Assembly (NCBI GenBank): GCA_021848765.1
Contig: JAJZTU010000142.1
Coordinates: forward strand, 1 to 8,325
Length of the DNA: 8,325 nucleotides
Reading direction: 5' to 3'
Source of the DNA: Bacillota bacterium
GTDB lineage: Bacteria > Bacillota > GCA-003054495 > Carboxydocellales > JAJZTU01
This document shows positions 6,609-8,325 of this stretch, piece by piece. The notes beneath the pieces are model-generated. The model was not told where the DNA came from and made no database searches. It saw nothing but the letters and a program-made list of their open reading frames with translations. The first letter of the stretch is position 1. Each line of letters begins with the position of its first letter. The position numbers and the translations under genes are program-made.

Positions 6609-7210
6609 GCAACCCCAGGTGTGAAATCCGTTTAAGCGGTTCAGGGGGGCAGGGAATCATTTTGGCCGGAATCATTCTGGCCGAAGCTGCAGTACTGGAT
6701 GGCAGAAATGTTGTCCAGACCCAGTCCTATGGTCCGGAAGCGAGGGGTGGGGCCAGCAAGGCCGAGGTTATTATCAGCGCCGGGGAGATAGACTATCCCA
6801 AGGTGGCTGAACCGGATGTGCTCCTGGCCATGACCCAGGAAGCCTATAACAGGTACGGAGACAGCTTGCGCAAAGGCTATCCCCTGATTATTGATTCAAC
6901 TCTGGTCCAGGAGGTAGGCCAGGTAACCGGCCCCGTTTATGCTATCCCCATTACCACTCTGGCCAGGGAAAAACTGGGCAAAGAAATGAGCGCCAACATG
7001 GTGGCGTTGGGAGCCCTGGTTGGCCTAACCCAGGCGGTCACCTGGGAACATCTGCTCAAAGCTGCCTTGTCCCGGGTGCCCAAAGATACTGCGGACCTTA
7101 ACCAAAAGGCGCTGGAACTGGGCAGGGAAGCTGCCCAGGCCCGTTTGAAACAGCAAGGTATAAATGGCTTGGCCTGTGGGAAAGAAAGTTTGGGCTTGGT
7201 GTCCCCCTGA
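6605..7210 (+). CDS. korC: 2-oxoglutarate:ferredoxin oxidoreductase, gamma subunit
   Basis: The gamma subunit, thought to take part in CoA handling in 2-oxoacid:ferredoxin oxidoreductases. Family motifs are SGSGGQGIILAG (11-22), the YGPEARGGASKAEV stretch (42-55) and NMVALGALVG (131-140). The core ends at about residue 180, near the usual length of 180-190. A further tail of about 20 residues, including a single Cys191, has no recognisable motif. The start is fixed by the ATGA overlap with korB and by GAGGAGG at 6588-6594, ten bases upstream. No sign of truncation. A new open frame with its own strong ribosome binding site starts only 14 bases after the stop. Confidence 0.92.
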   Translation: MSNPRCEIRLSGSGGQGIILAGIILAEAAVLDGRNVVQTQSYGPEARGGASKAEVIISAGEIDYPKVAEPDVLLAMTQEAYNRYGDSLRKGYPLIIDSTLVQEVGQVTGPVYAIPITTLAREKLGKEMSANMVALGALVGLTQAVTWEHLLKAALSRVPKDTADLNQKALELGREAAQARLKQQGINGLACGKESLGLVSP

Positions 7211-7224
7211 CAGGAGGGAGAACA

Positions 7225-8325
7225 ATGATTGTACCCGGCGGACAAGAAGGTTATGCTTCCAGGCTTTTTCCCGACGGCGTAGGGAAAAAACTTTCCCCGG
7301 TCATAGCGGATGTTCTGCTGGAAGACTGGGGTGGCCCGCGCAGTTCCCTGGCTGTACAACATTTTCAGGAAAAGGTCATCCCGGATATTCTTTACTGCTT
7401 GCAGGCCAATCTCACTTTGGTGGAAAACCCTACCTTTATCGCTATTTTCGCCGACAAATTCTCCAGCCAGTTCGGCTACCCTCAGGCCTATGCCGGCCAA
7501 CTTGCCAGGGATGTCCTTAAAGCTGTTAGAGCTAACCTGCCTGAGGAATTGCAGGTTCAACCGGATTTGCACCCCTGGAGTCCATGGGAAAAGGTCTTTC
7601 GCCTGTTCAGCCTCGGGATGATTAACCCGGTTATTGCCGGCAGGACAGGTTATTCCGAGGATTACATTCAACTGCTCAGGAAGAAATACATGGATATTGC
7701 CCGGATTGGCGGAGCTAGTCCTGGCGGATACCCTCATTGGGAAGCTGAAAGTGAGCTATGCCGCTTTATTGCCGACTTCCGGCAGCGATTTAGCGCTGAC
7801 CAGTTTTACCTGCAAAAGCTGGAGGCCCGGCAAATCGTGGAGGATTTGGGGTTAAAGCTGGACCACCTGACTCTACTGGACCTTTTGGTGAATTGTTCCC
7901 GGGTAGAGGGACAGTTGGGAGTCAGGGAACTGGCAAAACTGCTGACCGGTGGAAAGGCCAGCACCAAATTCGGCGGAAGGGCCGCCGGTCCCATAGTTGC
8001 CGGAGAGGCCGGTCCCAAACTTCAGGTGAAACCGGAGTTTTTGGGAATGTCCCAGGGTTTGGCTCTGAAAGGTTATGCCCCCAAAAAGGTTGAAGAAATA
8101 CTGCTTACCCTTGTTAAAGGAGGAGTATTAGAGGTTTCAGGGCCGGAGAACTTGGTCAGCTTAACAACGAAGTCCGCCTCTATAGTCGGCCGCCTGGTCG
8201 CACCGGAGTTAGCCCGGACTCTTTTGGCTATTCAGAACAGCCCGGACGGTGACTGGGATCAGGCGTGCAAGATGCTAACCCGGTTCAACCGGGAGATGCT
8301 TATTGCTGTACTGGAAGAGATATCT
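7225..8325 (+). CDS. Unrecognised soluble protein downstream of korC, 3'-partial
   Basis: Not recognised. The frame is open from the ATG at 7225 to the last base of the window (367 codons, no stop), so the real protein is longer. The start is well supported by AGGAGGG at 7212-7218, and the 14-base gap after korC suggests co-transcription. The product has no signal peptide or membrane segment and looks helical and Leu-rich. A Gly/Ala-rich linker (about 240-262, GGKAST to AGEAGP) divides it into an N-terminal region (1-240) and a second region (265 onward). In the second region, residues 282-320 (GYAPKKVEEI, LVKGGVLEV, SLTTKSASIVG) have the rhythm of a winged-helix-like or helical regulatory segment. 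Weak resemblance of SLTTKSASIVGRL to the region before the von Willebrand A domain in CoxE-like proteins is only a guess. Codon use looks like that of the kor genes. Confidence 0.8.
   Translation, partial: MIVPGGQEGYASRLFPDGVGKKLSPVIADVLLEDWGGPRSSLAVQHFQEKVIPDILYCLQANLTLVENPTFIAIFADKFSSQFGYPQAYAGQLARDVLKAVRANLPEELQVQPDLHPWSPWEKVFRLFSLGMINPVIAGRTGYSEDYIQLLRKKYMDIARIGGASPGGYPHWEAESELCRFIADFRQRFSADQFYLQKLEARQIVEDLGLKLDHLTLLDLLVNCSRVEGQLGVRELAKLLTGGKASTKFGGRAAGPIVAGEAGPKLQVKPEFLGMSQGLALKGYAPKKVEEILLTLVKGGVLEVSGPENLVSLTTKSASIVGRLVAPELARTLLAIQNSPDGDWDQACKMLTRFNREMLIAVLEEIS

Noticed and set aside
7164..7621. Two short + strand open frames (7164-7520 and 7310-7621)
   Set aside because: Both are out-of-frame shadows of the longer gene starting at 7225, which has the strong ribosome binding site and continuous coding-like codon use.
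6937..7737. Minus-strand open frame of 266 codons
   Set aside because: It lies opposite the end of korC and the start of the 367-codon + strand gene, has no ribosome binding site that I can see and no recognisable motif, and would run against two supported genes.

Overview
The window reads as one stretch of a Gram-positive-type (Firmicutes/Clostridia, Peptococcaceae-like) anaerobe chromosome. This is an inference from purine-rich AGGAGG-type ribosome binding sites, a very large multihaem cytochrome, system II cytochrome c maturation genes and a four-subunit ferredoxin-dependent 2-oxoacid oxidoreductase. I cannot name the genus. Every gene I can support lies on the + strand. No RNA genes, CRISPR arrays or intact mobile elements are visible.

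Region 1 (1-3815) is about making and using c-type haem. It opens inside a multihaem c-type cytochrome whose N-terminus lies upstream. It shows 15 CxxCH haem sites in 680 residues, in a strict alternation of CxxCHxxH-type and plain CxxCH sites, plus a degenerate site at the very C-terminus. After 58 bases come a short ResB (Ccs1-like) protein and an overlapping CcsA/ResC haem-handling protein. Together these two form a compact system II cytochrome c synthetase that would attach haem to the cytochrome outside the membrane. A clear intrinsic terminator (3835-3865) closes the unit.

Region 2 (3866-4295) is a roughly 210-base non-coding leader with two small hairpins, then a 59-residue zinc-ribbon-like protein of unknown function. 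That gene sits between two intrinsic terminators, so it is probably a monocistronic unit.

Region 3 (4296-8325) starts with a plausible sigma-A-type promoter. It continues with a tightly packed kor operon in the order ferredoxin subunit (delta), alpha, beta, gamma, with junctions of 0 bases, 0 bases and a 4-base ATGA overlap. The product would be a 2-oxoacid:ferredoxin oxidoreductase, most likely 2-oxoglutarate-specific, interconverting 2-oxoglutarate and succinyl-CoA with reduced ferredoxin. Fourteen bases after korC, with a strong ribosome binding site, begins an unrecognised soluble protein that stays open for 367 codons to the window edge. It is probably a fifth member of the transcript.

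The metabolic link between the regions is plausible but inferred: the oxidoreductase makes low-potential reduced ferredoxin, while the cytochrome could pass electrons to an extracellular acceptor. The most interesting items are the two-level repeat in the cytochrome, its degenerate C-terminal haem site, the isolated zinc-ribbon gene and the unknown gene attached to the kor operon.
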